Positions 46,001 to 58,540 of a DNA stretch of 60,000 bases are shown here, in pieces; positions within the stretch are counted from its first letter, which is position 1, and every line of letters begins with the position of its first letter. The notes below the pieces were generated by a model. It was not told the DNA's origin. It saw nothing but the letters and a program-made list of their open reading frames with translations, and did not search any database. The translations under genes and the position numbers were made by a program. Origin of the DNA: Polytrichum commune. Its lineage: Eukaryota > Streptophyta > Polytrichopsida > Polytrichales > Polytrichaceae. The stretch covers positions 22,570,001 through 22,630,000 of the forward strand of contig OX485806.1 of NCBI GenBank assembly GCA_950295325.1, written 5' to 3'.

Positions 46001-46760
46001 CTCAATAAGTTGAATAAGGTCCTAGCAACCTTCAAAAACTCTCGAATGAAGTGGTGGTAGTAGTTGGCTAGGCCAACAAATGACCTAAGCCCTTTTTGAA
46101 TGAAGGGCCAATTCTCCTTTTGGATTGCCTTCACATTCTTCATGTTCGTCCACCAACTTCCTTTGTCACCACATACCTCAAGAACTCAATCTCTCGTTGA
46201 GCAAAGTTCTTTTTCACTCCTTGGCGGTAACTTTTTGGGCAACACATTGGTGAATACATCCTCGTATTTCACCAACATCCCACCAATGTGGTTTGGGGGA
46301 GGCCCATCTTTCCGAGCCTCCCCATACGTTCCTTGGAGTTGCTCCAATTGAACCACGACCATTATGTTTTCTATTTTTCATTTGGTCTATTAAGACCAAA
46401 TTCGACTCGGGTCCTCCTACCATAGGAGTTCTTGTCAATTTGAACTTCAATTCTTTGCCATTATGACACATCATAATGCACCGCAAGCACACCGGCTTGC
46501 ACCTCACATCTATCATGTGAGTTTCAAAGAAGGCGGCCTTCACAATGACATGCATTTCATCTATTTCACATGGTGTGAAATTTTGACAAAAATCCAATGT
46601 CCCACATTGAAAGGTTACATGCATCGCGAACTCCTTCGTTTCATGCGGTTTGCCCTTTCCAAACCGCACCTTGGTGGGCTTGCCCGCTCTATCAATTGGC
46701 AAGCCCCAACTCCCTTGTGAGCTTTGGGCTCATGAAAGAGTCCGTTGCCTCTTTGTCAAC
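43058..46760 (-). pseudogene. E3 pol remnant lacking RT, with chromodomain
   Basis: On the minus strand: protease (46702-46214; GACAAAGAG at about 46757-46749 for DTG), missing RT at about 46230-46210, RT thumb, five RNase H hinge repeats, RNase H C-terminus (44930-44560), integrase (44460-43529) and chromodomain (43240-43058). Integrase is best kept here: frames 44326-44045 and 44026-43529 are in phase and split by one TAG. Catalytic candidates are MDLITSL (Asp), WDQDPKF (Asp) and KAERVNG (Glu). Confidence 0.85.
44930..45990 (-). repeat. E3 RNase H hinge repeats, five units
   Basis: Units marked by the reversed GGCTATCCCAAGAGTGGGAT near 45970, 45742, 45511, 45282 and 45056 (period 226-231 bp). 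A 17-base T run (45136-45152) replaces part of one unit. Confidence 0.88.
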
Positions 46761-46859
46761 TCATGAGACATATCTCCCATTCATTTGAGCCTCAAGGTAC
46801 AAAAGACTTGGCCTCGGCTTAAGGCTACTAGCCTTGGCCACAATGCCATCGTCTTACAT

Positions 46860-47165
46860 TTGGTCCTCCGCAACTTGGCTTGGCTTGGTCCGCAAAGCCA
46901 ACTTCAAACATTTCGTGCGCGGGACAAATTGGTTTGGTGCCACAAAACCAATTTCTAATCATTTGTCCGCAAAACAAACATGTTTTGCCTTGGTAGCACA
47001 AAGCCACCTTCCCACACTCCGTCCGCGGCACAAACATGAATTGCCTTGGTAGGACAAACCCACCTCCCAACATTCCGTCCGCGGCACAAGTATGATTTGC
47101 TTTGGAAGCATAAAGCCACCTTTCAACATTCCGTCCGCGGCACCAACATGTTTTGCCTAAGTAAA
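46860..47165 (-). repeat. E3 56-bp array in the gag region
   Basis: Reverse of the E1 array. Units carry TCCGTCCGCGGCAC near 47023, 47080 and 47136, with more diverged units to the left. The gag remnant continues to 47770 without an intact frame. Confidence 0.8.
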
Positions 47166-47802
47166 ATGGACCAAACAATTTGCACTCATTTCTTTGGGAC
47201 CTACTTTTGCTAAAGCCACTTGTGGTGATGCGCCGCCAAACTTCTCTTTGGGACCATCGGCTTCAATGCTCTTGCAAACTTGATGGTCCCCACCATGTCC
47301 TCAAGAAGCCTTGGGGACTTAAACAAGGCATCCACCACCCGCTTTTAAAACCCCACCTAAAAGGATGCATTTCTTAGAAAGTTCGTCCGTTTTAGGTGTA
47401 TCCTTCATTTGTGCGTTTGAATAGCGCACATAGGCCTTAAGAGGCCCCGGGTGCCTCATTAGCACCAAATTCATTCCAACATCAATACCTTCCAAGCATT
47501 TCGAATTGGAATTTCAATCCAACATTAATGCCCTCCAAGGTTTTGGGTGCTTTCGGTATTCTAGGCCCCAAATGTTTTTTGAGGTTTGCGGGAGCCCTTT
47601 TCAAAGCACTCCTCCATTTTCCTTACCAAATCCACCCTCATGCCCACCATTGTCATTGGAACCAATGGTATGGTCAAATTCCACTTGCACATGATCCTTG
47701 TTCCAATTTGAGCCTCACAACCTTTTGGAAACCCCGGGCTCACCATCATAACCCGCATTTATGATACCCATGTTTTCCTCAAAGTGCGAGCTTAAAACTT
47801 GG

Positions 47803-47820
47803 AACCCTGCTCTGATACCA
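47803..47820 (-). other. E3 primer-binding site (initiator tRNA-Met)
   Basis: Reverse of TGGTATCAGAGCAGGG, two bases from the 5' LTR. Confidence 0.9.
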
Positions 47821-47822
47821 AG

Positions 47823-48791
47823 TGTCGCAACCCTTGCTAGCCCCCCCTGACCATCTTGCCAATTTTCAATTCTAGCAAAGGTTACGAGTGCCTAACCCTT
47901 CGCATACCGCCATGCTAATGGTTAGCTCCTCTAACCCCGGACCAATAGTTCATAGGAGGGAACCAACCCTCCTACTTTGCTTTCGGGACTCACCCCTTAA
48001 TCGGTAACCCATTTCCCCAATGTGGACTTCCATCCATGGAAGTCCAATCCTATGTTGATCATCGCGTTGCCGGAGCAACACTACAACAACCCGAACCATA
48101 CTAGGCAACTATGGCCTCACAATGGGCCAATGCCCATGGAGGCCTTGCCGTTCGGCCTCGGGTGGGTGAGGCCACACCACCTCACCCATATAAGCCTCTA
48201 GGACTCTACGCGGGGCCCCTACCCCACCGTCAACCAACCTCTTGTCTCTCTACCAAGAGTTGGGGCCAAGTGGACATTTTCCCTTAGCCGTTGGGCCTAG
48301 AAGCCCCCACAGCTTCAGACCATCATAACTTCCTTGTATGATGTCTGATTCCAGCAACCAACCACTCCATCTTCATCTACGCTTCACGTAGATGCTGATG
48401 AACTCCTCACTTGCTCCATTTGAGCAAGTCTTGCGGAAGTTATGCCTGTTTGAACCTTGGCAGTCCCGGGAATCACTCCCAGGCACTGCTGCACCAGGGC
48501 GCTGTCCCGGGACAGCGCCCCACTCAAATGGCCATAACTCCTAGCTCACACCTCCGATTGAGGTGTTCTTGAGCATTCTAGAATCACCACGCCATGAGCT
48601 ACGCATAATGGCCTTACCCTTGTGCCTCCTAGTCTTCGTGGATGGGAGGCGTTCCCAACGCCCAGGGCCCTCACCCACACTAGGATCACTTGGGCCCTCT
48701 CACCAACGGCGCCACAAGTCCCGGGTGTCACTCCGGGGTCCCCCTTGTGCCCATGGTGTTTCGGCCACTCCTCATGGAGAGGTGCGCGACA
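47823..48791 (-). repeat. E3 5' LTR
   Basis: Matches 41285-42253; differs by one base in the C-rich run near 47846. Confidence 0.97.
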
Positions 48792-48796
48792 GTCGG

Positions 48797-49919
48797 GGCC
48801 ATGGCATAGTATGTGCATGGACTTGATCACAAGTTTGTCGGAGTCACATGGGTATGATGCCATCTTGTTGATGGTAGAGCGGTTTGCCAAGTTGGCACAC
48901 ATGGTGCCAATTGTGGGAACCGCCACCGCGTTGGAGACCGCATAGCCTTTTCTCAAAGGATGGTTGAGGCACCACGGGTTGCCAAGAGTGATTGTGTGGG
49001 GGAAAGATCCAAAGTTCACAAGTGCATTTTCAATGCAATTCTCTAACGAGGTCGGATGAAACTAAGGTTTACCACGGCCTTGCATTCCCAAATGAATGGG
49101 AAATCGGAGCGTGTGAATGGAGTCTTGAAGCAATACTTGAGGAACTTGGTGGGGGCGGACCAAGGAGATTGGGCGGACTATGTGGGTCGAGCAGAGTGTA
49201 ATTGCAATGTAGCCACGCACTTGGCTACCAAGGGGTGGTCTTTCGTGGTGGCTTATGGAGTGGATGCGCTCCAACCTATTAACCTAGCTCTCGAGGGGGC
49301 ACATTCAACACTAGAGTTCAACCAAGATGGTGAGGACTTGGCCAAGGATGGTAAACAAGTCTTGGAGATGACCAAGTTGTTGGTGGAGAAAGCCCGAAGG
49401 TGCTACGGAGTGCAAATCAATGCCGGAAGACGCGAAGTGGAGTATGAGGTGGGCCAAAAGGTGTTGTTGAATGTGGACAACTTCACCTTGCCCAAAGGCC
49501 TTACTTCAAAAGTTCATGTCCAAAATTGGAGCTTCGTTTTCCATTGTGGAACAAGTGTTCAAGGACATGTATAAGTTGGAATTACCGCCGGAGATCAAAG
49601 TGCATCCGACATTTCATGTCTCATTACGAAAGTCATTTTAGGACGACACCTCGTGGCCCGATCACAAGCAAGTGATTAGGCCACCTCCCGACCTTGTGGA
49701 CGTCATTTGGAACATGAGGTAGGAGGGCACCCTCAAGTGTAGGAAGCCCAAGTGAAAATGAAAAAAATGTACAAAAGAGTACTTGGTGAAATGGTGAGGA
49801 TACCATGAAAAAGAAACCGCTTGGGTGGCGGCAAGAGACATGGTGAACACCAATGAATTGGTGAAGCACTTTGAAGAAACTAAGGCTAAGGATTCCAATA
49901 AAATGAAGCATAGGCATTG
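48797..49919 (+). pseudogene. E1 pol remnant, second part (integrase core and chromodomain)
   Basis: Continues the integrase with MDLITSLSESHGYDAI, then the same TAG after TALETA seen in E2 and E3. The second catalytic region reads VWGKDPKF, where E2 and E3 have VWDQDPKF, so the Asp is lost. An open stretch 49056-49574 covers the rest of integrase, and the chromodomain lies at about 49735-49919 with the W-stop-GY change. Confidence 0.85.
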
Positions 49920-50731
49920 ATGAGGACATCAATCTCCTTTAGTGGGGGAGAGACGCTAGTAGCACACTTAGCTTCGAGGTTAATTATGCCACAATATGAA
50001 CTTGTTCTTTGGCTTGAGGGAATAAAGTCCAAACTTTAGTGGTGCAAAGAGAAAAGTATGAGATGAGGTCCTAGTCTTGTACTTGTGCTTGGTTAATGGA
50101 AGAGGGGAATAGATATGCCAAACTAGGTTGGGTAAGCCGAGTAATTGGGGGCCATGGCTTGGAGGGGCCTTGGATAAAACCAAGAAACTTCTTAGTTGTG
50201 GGCTTGTCCGGGCGGGGACAAGGTGATGGCGCGTGCTCATAAAAGTGCTACCCGCGAGCGAACGAGAGTTGGCGCATGGGAGTCATGAACCCATGTCTCG
50301 AAAGAGCAAAGTGGGAACCGAGTCGGGCGGGACTTGGCATCACCCCCGTGCGATCGAGGCGTGGCTTAACAATGGAAAGCCATCTCGGAGTTGCAACCGA
50401 GACAACTTAGTGGAAGCGTTGAGGTCTCGCCTAGATTTGTCACGTTAGGCTAGTGGAGCCTAACGGGGGAGGCCCCAAAGGAGGGGCAACCCAAATGAGT
50501 CCCAAAGTAGATGGGTCTAGTATAGGTTAGGTCCTTGGAGGAGTTCCAAGGTCGCTAACGGAACACCTAGTAACGACACCTTTGGGACTATGCCAAATTT
50601 GAAGATGCATTGTGGGGGTCGCGCCCTAAGGTAAACACAATGCCGCACCATAGAGGATGGCAACTTGAGAATTGGTGTGCCGACTACGAGTATAGTCGAT
50701 GAGGGCATCGACTCCGTTTGGTGGGGGTGAG
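49920..50731 (+). other. E1 3' spacer with duplicated polypurine modules
   Basis: Module 1 begins about 49918 and module 2 about 50696, abutting the 3' LTR. The CGTTAGGCT hairpin is near 50442-50465. Non-coding. Confidence 0.75.
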
Positions 50732-51712
50732 TGTCGCGCACCTCTCCATGAGGAGTGGCCGAAACACCATGGGCACAAGGGGGACCCCGGAGTGACACCC
50801 GGGACTTGTGGCGCCGTTGGTGAGAGGGCCCAAGTGATCCTAGTGTGGGTGAGGGCCCTGGGCGTTGGGAACGCCTCCCATCCACGAAGATTAGGTGGCA
50901 CAAGGGTAAGGCCATGAGTTATGCGTAGCTCATGGCGTGGTGATTCTAGAAAGCTCAAGAACACCTCAATCGGAGGTGTGAGCTAGGAGTTATGGCCATT
51001 TGAGTGGGGCGCTGTCCCGGGACAGCGCCCTGGTACTGCAGTTCCTGGGAGTGATTCCCGGGACTGCCAAGGTTCAAACAGGCATAACTTCCTCAAGACT
51101 TGTTCAAATGGAGCAAGTGAGGAGTCCAGGGGCATCTACGTGAAGCGTAGATGAAGATGGAGTGGTTGGTTGCTGGAATCAGACATCATACAAGGAAGTT
51201 ATGATGGTCTGAAGCTGCTGGGGGGGGGGGTTCTAGGCCCAGCAGCTAAAGGAAAATGTCCACTTGGCCCCAACTCTTGGTAGAGAGACAAGAGGTTGGT
51301 TGACGGTGGGGTAGGGGCCCCGCGTGAAGTCCTAGAGGCTTATATGGGTGAGGTGGTGTGGCCTCACCCACCGGAGGCCGAACGGCATGGCCTCCATGGG
51401 CATTGGCCCAATGTGAGGCCATAGTTGCCTAGTATGACTCGGGTTGTTGTAGTGTTGCTCCGGCAACGCGATGATCAACATAAGATGGGACTTCCATGGA
51501 TGGAAGTCCACATCTAGGAATGGGTTACCGATTAAGGGGTGAGTCCCGAAAGCAAAGTAGGAGGGTTGGTTCCCCTCCTATGAACTATATGGTCCGGGGT
51601 AAGAGGAGCTAACCATTAGCATGGCGGAATGTGAAGGGTTAGCGACTCGTAACCTTTGCTAGAATTGAAAATTGGCAAGATTGTCAAGGGGGGGCTAGCA
51701 AGGGTTGCGACA
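50732..51712 (+). repeat. E1 3' LTR
   Basis: 981 bp, TGTCGC to GCGACA. About five base differences from 30151-31131. Followed by TTAGT. Confidence 0.97.
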
Positions 51713-52261
51713 TTAGTTAAGGAGAAAAGGAACAAAAAGAAAGAAAAAGAAGGAGAAAATATTAGAGAACATTTGTATGAGGAGATAAGGTGGTTGTGTT
51801 TAGAGGCAAGCTAAGTTGCTGCTACCAGTTCGCTGGTTCGACTGGCTACAGATTTCAGTAAGTTGCTGCTACCAGTTCGCTAGTTCGACTGGCTACAGAT
51901 TTCAGTAAGTTGCAGCTACCAGTTAGCTGGTTCGACTGGATACAGATTTCGCTAAGTTGCTGCTACCAGTTAGCTGGTTCGACTGGCTACAGATTTCAGT
52001 AAGTCGCTGCTACAGGCTCAGCCGGTTCGACTGGCTACAGATTGTTGGTTCGACTGGGCTACAGACTTCAGTAAGTTGCTGCTACCAGATTGCTGGTTCG
52101 ACTTTGTTACAGATTTCAGTAAGTTGCTGCTACCAGATTGTTGGTTCAACTGGGCTACAGATTTCCGTAAATTGCTGCTACCAGTTAGCTGGTTCGACTG
52201 GCTACAGATTTCAGTAAGTCGCTGCTACCGGCTCAGCCGGTTAGACTGGCTACAGATTGTT
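51713..52261 (+). repeat. Element A 3' LTR, second part
   Basis: Resumes TTAGTTAAGGAG exactly where 30150 stopped and carries about nine units of the 47-bp minisatellite (51812-52261). It is cut at ATTGTT by E4. The first 5 bp are the duplicated E1 target. Confidence 0.95.
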
Positions 52262-53238
52262 TGTCGCAACCCTTGCTAGCCCCCCCCCTTGACCATCTTG
52301 CCAATTTTCAATTCTAGCAAAGGTTACGAGTGGCTAACCCTTCGCATACCGCCATGCTAATGGTTAGCTCCTCTAACCCCGGACCAATAGTTCATAGGAG
52401 GGAACCAACCCTCCTACTTTGCTTTCGGAACTCACCCCTTAATCGGTAACCCATTTCCCCAATGTGGACTTCCATCCATGGAAGTCCACTCCTATGTTGA
52501 TCATCGCGTTGCCGGAGCAACACTACAACAACCCAAACCATACTAGGCAACTATGGCCTCACAATAGGCCAAAGCCCATGGAGGCCTTGCCGTTCGGCCT
52601 CGGGTGGGTGAGGCCACACCACCTCACCCATATAAGCCTCTAGGACTTCACGCGGGGCCCCTACCCCACCGTCAACCAACCTCTTGTCTCCCTACCAAGA
52701 GTTGGGGCCAAGTGGACATTTTCCTTTAGCTGCTGGGCCTAGAACCCCCCAGCAGCTTCAGACCATCATAACTTCCTTGTATGGTGTCTGATCATAACAA
52801 CCAACCACTTCATCTTCATCTACGCTTGACGTAGATGCCGATGGACTCCTCACTTGCCCCATTCGGGCAAGTCTTGAGGAAGTTATGCCTGTTTGAAGCT
52901 TGGCAGTCCCGGGAATCACTCCCAGGCACTGCTGTACCAGGGCGCTGTCCCGGGACAGCGCCCCACTCAAATGGCCATAACTCCTAGCTCACACCTCCGA
53001 TTGAGGTGTTCTTGAGCTTTCTAGAATCACCACGTCATGAGCTACGCATAACTCATGGCCTTACCCTCATGCCTCCGAGTCTCCGTGGGTGGGAGGCGTT
53101 CCCAACGCCCGGGGCCCTCACCCACACTAGGATCACTTGGGCCCTCTCACCAACGGCGCCACAAGTCCCGGGTGTCACTCCGGGGTCCCCCTTGTGCCCA
53201 TGGTGTTTCGGCCACTCCTCATGGAGAGGTGCGCGACA
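52262..53238 (-). repeat. E4 3' LTR
   Basis: Family LTR in reverse, TGTCGCAACCC to GCGCGACA. The 24-bp palindrome is present near 52941-52964. Confidence 0.97.
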
Positions 53239-54250
53239 CTCACCCCCACCAAACGGAGTCGATGCCCTCATCGACTATACTCGTAGTCGGCACACCAATT
53301 CTCAAGTTGCCATCCTCTATGGTGCGGCATTGTGTTTACCTTAGGGCGCGACCCCCACAATGCATCTTCAAATTTGGCATAGTCCCGAAGGTGTCGTTCC
53401 TAGGTGGTCCGTTAGCGACCATGGATCTTTCATCCAAGGACCTAACCTATAATAGACCCACCTACTTTGGGACTCACTTGGGTTGCCCCTCCTTTGGGGC
53501 CTCCCCCGTTAGGCTCCACTAGCCTAACGTGACACATCTAGGCGAGACCTCAACGCTTCCACTAAGTTGTCTCGGTTGCAACTCCGAGATGGCTTTCCAT
53601 TGTTAAGCCACGCCTCGATCGCACGGGGGTGATGCCAAGTCCCGCCCGACTCGGTTCCCACTTTGCTCTTTCCAGACATGGGTTCATGACTCCCATGCGC
53701 CAACTCTCGTTAGCTCGCGGGTAGCACTTTTATGAGCACGCGCCATCACCTTGTCCCCGCCCGGACAAGCCCACGGCTAAGAAGTTTCTTGGTTTTATCC
53801 AAGGCCCTTCCAAGCCATGGCCCCCAATTACTCGGCTTACCCAACCTAGTTTGGCATGTCTATTCCCCCTCTTCCACTAACCAAGCACAAGTACAAGACT
53901 AGGACCTCATCTCATACTTTTCTCTTTGCACCACTAAAGTTTGGACTTTATTCCCTCAAGCCAAAGAACAAGTTCATGTTGTGGAGTAATTAACCTCGAA
54001 GCTAAGTGTGCTACTAGCGTCTCTCCCCCACTAAAGGAGATTGATGTCCTCATCAATGCCTACGCTTCATTTTATTGGAATCCTTAGCCTTAGTTTCTTC
54101 AAAGTGCTTCACCAATTCATTGGTGGTTACCATGTCTCTTGCCGCTACCCAAACGGCTTCTTTCTCATGGTATCCACACCATTTCACCAAGTACTCCTTT
54201 GTACATTTTTTTTTTCCTTTTCACTTGGGCTTCCTACACTTGAGGATGCC

Positions 54251-55222
54251 TGTCGCGCACCTCTCCATGAGGAGTGGCCGAAACACCATGGGCACAAGGG
54301 GGACCCCGGAGTGACACCCGGGACTTGTGGCGCCGTTGGTGAGAGGGCCCACGTGATCCTAGTGTGGGTGAGGTCCCCGGGCGTTGGGAACGCCTCCCAT
54401 CCACGAAGACTAGGAGGCACAAGGGTAAGGCCATGAGCTGTGCGTAGCTCATGGCGTGGTGATTCTAGAATGCTCAAGAACACCTCAATCCGAGGTGTGA
54501 GCTAGGAGTTATGGCCATTTGAGTGGGGCGCTGTCCCGGGACAGCGCCCTGCTACAGCAGTGCCTGGGAGTGATTCCCGGGACTGCCAAGGTTCAAACAG
54601 GCATAACTTCCTCAGCACTTGCCCGAATGGGGCAAGTGAGGAGTCCATGGGCATCTACGTGAAGCGTAGATGAAGATGGAGTGGTTGGTTGCTGGAATCC
54701 GACATCATACAAGGAAGTTATGATGGTCTGAAGCTGCTGGGGGCTTCTAAGCCCAGCGGCTAAGGGAAAATGTCCACTTGGCCCCAACTCTTGGTAGAGA
54801 GACAAGAGGTTGGTTGACGGTGGGGTAGAGGCCCCGCGTAGAGTCCTAGAGGCTTATATGGGTGAGGTGGTGTGGCCTCACCCACCCGAGGCCGAACGGC
54901 AAGGCCTCCATGGGCTTTGGCCTATTGTGAGGCCATAGTTGCCTAGTATGGTTCGGGTTGTTGTAGTGTTGCTCCGGCAACGCGATGATCAACATAGGAT
55001 TGGACTTCGATGGATGGAAGTCCACATTGGGGAAATGGGTTACCGATTAAGGGGTGAGTCCCGAAAGCAAAGTAGGAGGGTTGGTTCCCTCCTATGAACT
55101 ATTGGTCCGGGGTAAGAGGAGCTATCCATTAGCATGGCGGAATGCGAATGGTTAGCGCTCGTAACCTTTGCTAGAAACGAAAATTGGCAAGATTGTTAAG
55201 GGACCTAGCAAGGGTTGCGACA
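54251..55222 (+). repeat. Solo LTR of the TGTCGC family in E4
   Basis: 972 bp, TGTCGC to GCGACA, with ATGCC on both sides (54246-54250 and 55223-55227) and E4 sequence continuing across. No internal region. This is the expected product of recombination between the two LTRs of one insertion. Confidence 0.95.
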
Positions 55223-55716
55223 ATGCCCTCCTACCTCATGTTCCAAATGATGTCCACAAGGTCGGGAGGTGGCCTAATCACTTGCTTGTGATCGGGGCAC
55301 AAGGTGTCGTCCTTAAATGACTTTAGGAATGAGACCTGAAATATGGGATGCACTTTGATCTCGGGCGGTAATTCCAACTTATACATGTCCTTGAACACTT
55401 GTTCCACAATGGGAAACGGAGCTCCAATTTTGGACATAAACTTTGGAGTGAGGCCTTTTGGGTAAGTGAAGTTGTTCACATTCAACAACACCTTTTGGCC
55501 CACCTCATTCTCCATTTTGCGTCTTCCGGCATTGATTCGCACTTCGTACCACCTTCGGGCTTTCTCCACCAACAACTTGGTCATCTCCAAGACTTGTTTT
55601 TTTTGCTCCTTGGCCAAGTCCTCACCATCTTGGTTGAACTCTAGTGTTGAATGTGCCCCCTCGAGAGCTAGGTTAATAGGTTGGAGCGCATCCACTCCAT
55701 AAGCCACCACGAAAGA

Positions 55717-56688
55717 TGTCGCAACCCTTGCTAGGTCCCTTAATAATCTTGCCAATTTTCAATTCTAGCAAAGGTTACGAGTCGCTAACCCTTCGCATTC
55801 CGCCATGCTAATGGATAGCTCCTCTTACCCCGGACCAATAGTTCATAGGAGGGAACCAACCCTCCTACTTTGCTTTCGGGACTCACCCCTTAATCGGTAA
55901 CCCATTTCCCCAATGTGGACTTCCATCCATGGAAGTCCAATCCTATGTTGATCATCGCGTTGCCGGAGCAACACTACAACAACCCGAAGCATACTAGGCA
56001 ACTATGGCCTCACAATAGGCCAAAGCCCATGGAGGCCTTGCCGTTCGGCCTCGGGTGGGTGAGGCCACACCACCTCACCCATATAAGCCTCTAGAACTTC
56101 ACGCGGGGCCCCTACCCCACCGTCAACCAACCTCTTGTCTCTCTACCAAGAGTTGGGGCCAAGTGGACATTTTCCTTTAGCTGCTGGGCCTAGAACCCCC
56201 AGCAGCTTCAGACAATCATAACTTCCTTGTATGATGTCTGATCATAACAACCAACCACTCCATCTTCATCTACGTTTCACGTAGATGCCGATGGACTCCT
56301 CACTTGCCCCATTTCGGCAAGTTATGAGGACGTTATGCCTCTTTGAACCTTGGCAGTCCTGGGAGTCACTCCCAGGCACTGCTGCACCAGGGTGCTGTCC
56401 CGGGACAGCGCCCCACTCAAATGGCCATAACTCCTAGCTCACACCTCCGATTGAGGTGTTCTTGAGCATTCTAGAATCACCACGCTATGAGCTACGCATA
56501 GCTCATGGCCTTACCCTCATGCTTCCTAGTCTCAGTGGGTGGGAGGCGTTCCCAACGCCCGGGGCCCTCACCCACACTAGGATCATTTGGGCCCTCTCAC
56601 CAATGGCGCCACAAGTCCCGGGTGTCACTCCGGGGTCCCCCTTGTGCCCATGGTGTTTCGGGCACTCCTTATGGAGAGGTGCACGACA
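55717..56688 (-). repeat. E5 3' LTR
   Basis: Family LTR in reverse; ends GCACGACA, one base different from the usual GCGCGACA. Confidence 0.95.
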
Positions 56689-56855
56689 CTCACCCCCACC
56701 AAACGGAGTCGATGCCCTCATCGACTATACTCTTAGTCGGCACACCAATTCTCAAGTTGCCATCCTCTATGGTGCGGCATTGTGTTTACCTTAGGGCGCG
56801 ACCCCCACAATGCATCTTCAAATTTGGCATAGTCCCAAAGGTGTCGTTCCTAGGT

Positions 56856-57830
56856 TGTCGCGCACCTCTCCATGAGGAGTGCCCGAAACACCATGGGCAC
56901 AGGGGGACCCCGGAGTGACACCCGGGACTTGTGGCGCCATTGGTGAGAGGGCCCAAGTGATCCTAGTGTGGGTGAGGGCCCCGGGCGTTGGGAACGCCTC
57001 CTACCCACGGAGACTAGGAGGCATGAGGGTGAGGCCATGAGCTATGCGTAGCTCATGGCGTGGTGATTCTAGAATGCTCAAGAACACCTCAATCGGAGGT
57101 GTGAGCTAGGAGTTATGGCCATTTGAGTGGGGCGCTGTCCCGGGACAGCGCCCTGGTACAGCAGTACCTGGGAGTGATTCCCGGGACTGCCAGGGTTCAA
57201 ACAGGCATAACTTCCTCACCACTTGCCCGAATGGGGCAAGTGAGGAGTCCATCGGCATCTACGTGAAGCGTAGATGAAGATGGAGTGGTTGGTTGCTGGA
57301 ATCAGACATCATACAAGGAAGTTATGATGGTCTGAAACTGCTGGGTGCTTCTAAGCCCAGCGGCTAAGGGAGAATGTCCACTTGGCCCCAACTCTTGGTA
57401 GAGAGACAAGAGGTTGGTTGACGGTGGGGTAGGGGCCACGCGTAGAGTCCTAGAGGCTTATATGGGTGAGGTGGTGTGGCCTCACCCACCCGAGGCCGAC
57501 AGGCAAGGCCTCCATGGGCTTTGGCCTATTGTGAGGCCATAGTTGCCTAGTATGGTTCGGGTTGTTGTAGTGTTGCTCCGGCAACGCGATGATCAACATA
57601 GGATTGGACTTCCATGGATGGAAGTCCACATTGGGGAAATGGGTTACCGATTAAGGGGTGAGTCCCGAAAGCAAAGTAGGAGGGTTGGTTCCCTCCTATG
57701 AACTATTGGTCCGGGGTTAGAGGAGCTAACCATTAGCATGGCGGTATGCGAAGGGTTAGCCACTCGTAACCTTTGCTAGAATTGAAAATTGGCATGATTG
57801 GTCAAGGGGGGGCTAGCAAGGGTTGCGACA
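56856..57830 (+). repeat. E6 5' LTR
   Basis: 975 bp, TGTCGCGCACC to GGGTTGCGACA, directly followed by TTTGGTATCAGAGCAGGGTT, which contains the tRNA-iMet primer site. Confidence 0.97.
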
Positions 57831-57850
57831 TTTGGTATCAGAGCAGGGTT

Positions 57851-58540
57851 CCAATTTTTGAGCTAGCACTTTGAGGTAGACATGGCTATTAAAAATGCGG
57901 GTTATGATGGTGAGCCCGGGGTTTCCAAAAGGTTGTGAGGCTCAAATTGGAACAAGGATTATGTGCAAGTGGATTTTGACCATACCATTGATTCTAATGA
58001 CAATGGTGGGCATGAGGGTGGATTCGGTGAGGAAAATGGAGGAGTGCTTTGAAAGGGCTCCCGCAAACCTCGAAAAGTATTCGGGGGCTAGAATACCGAA
58101 GGCATCCGAAAGCTTGGACGGTGGTAATGTTGGATTGAAATTCCAATCCAAATTGCTTAGAATGTGGTGAAGTTGGAATGGGTGCAAGTACGGCACTCAA
58201 GGCTTTTAGGCCTATGTTTGCGATTTAACCACCATAACGAATGGTACAACTAAGATTGACTAATTGGCCAAGAAACACATCGTTTTATATGGGGTTTCAA
58301 AAGTGGGTGGTGAATACCAAGTTCTAATTTCCCAAAGTTTATTGAGGTTGTGGCGGGGATCATCAAAATTGCAAGGAGCATTAAAGCCGATGACCCCAAT
58401 AAGAAATTTGGCGGTGCCTTACAACAATGGACGTTGAGGGGAGATAGGTACCACGCCAAATAATACTTATGCCGCGGACCGAATGTAAGACGATGATATT
58501 GTGGCCAAGGCTAGTAGCCTTAAGCCGAGGCCAAGTCTTT
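57851..58540 (+). pseudogene. E6 gag remnant, shortened
   Basis: Aligns with the E1 and E2 gag regions (for example 57895-58170). The 56-bp array is almost entirely gone: only one GCCGCGGACCGA-type unit near 58471 remains. Confidence 0.6.

Larger units (their letters stand above)
41285..48791 (-). mobile_element. E3: complete TGTCGC-family element, reverse, inside E1
   Basis: 7507 bp. LTRs 41285-42253 and 47823-48791 (969 bp, one difference seen). Target duplication GTCGG at 41280-41284 and 48792-48796. It splits the E1 integrase. Confidence 0.97.
30151..51712 (+). mobile_element. E1: TGTCGC-family LTR element, interrupted by E2 and E3
   Basis: LTRs 30151-31131 and 50732-51712 (981 bp each, about five differences). 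Flanked by TTAGT at 30146-30150 and 51713-51717. Without E2, E3 and their target duplications it measures about 7.07 kb. Internal pieces are 31132-31281, 38266-41284 and 48797-50731. Chromodomain Ty3/gypsy origin, non-autonomous. Confidence 0.95.
52262..55716 (-). mobile_element. E4: TGTCGC-family element, reverse, 3' part only in window
   Basis: 3' LTR 52262-53238 (977 bp), then 3' spacer (53239-54040), chromodomain (about 54044-54235), a solo LTR insertion (54251-55222), integrase C-terminus (55223-55716; ORF 55755-55231), then cut by E5. It sits in the element A 3' LTR after ATTGTT. Its chromodomain has TGT (Cys), where E1-E3 have a TGA stop. Confidence 0.92.

Noticed and set aside
50626-50964. 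Antisense ORF of about 112 codons (MFLSILESPRHELR or close variants) in many LTR copies, up to 170 codons when it runs on into the 3' spacer
   Set aside because: It recurs because the LTR recurs. The overlapping antisense frame is also open, the composition is GC-rich and palindromic, and length varies with single-base changes. No domain is recognisable.
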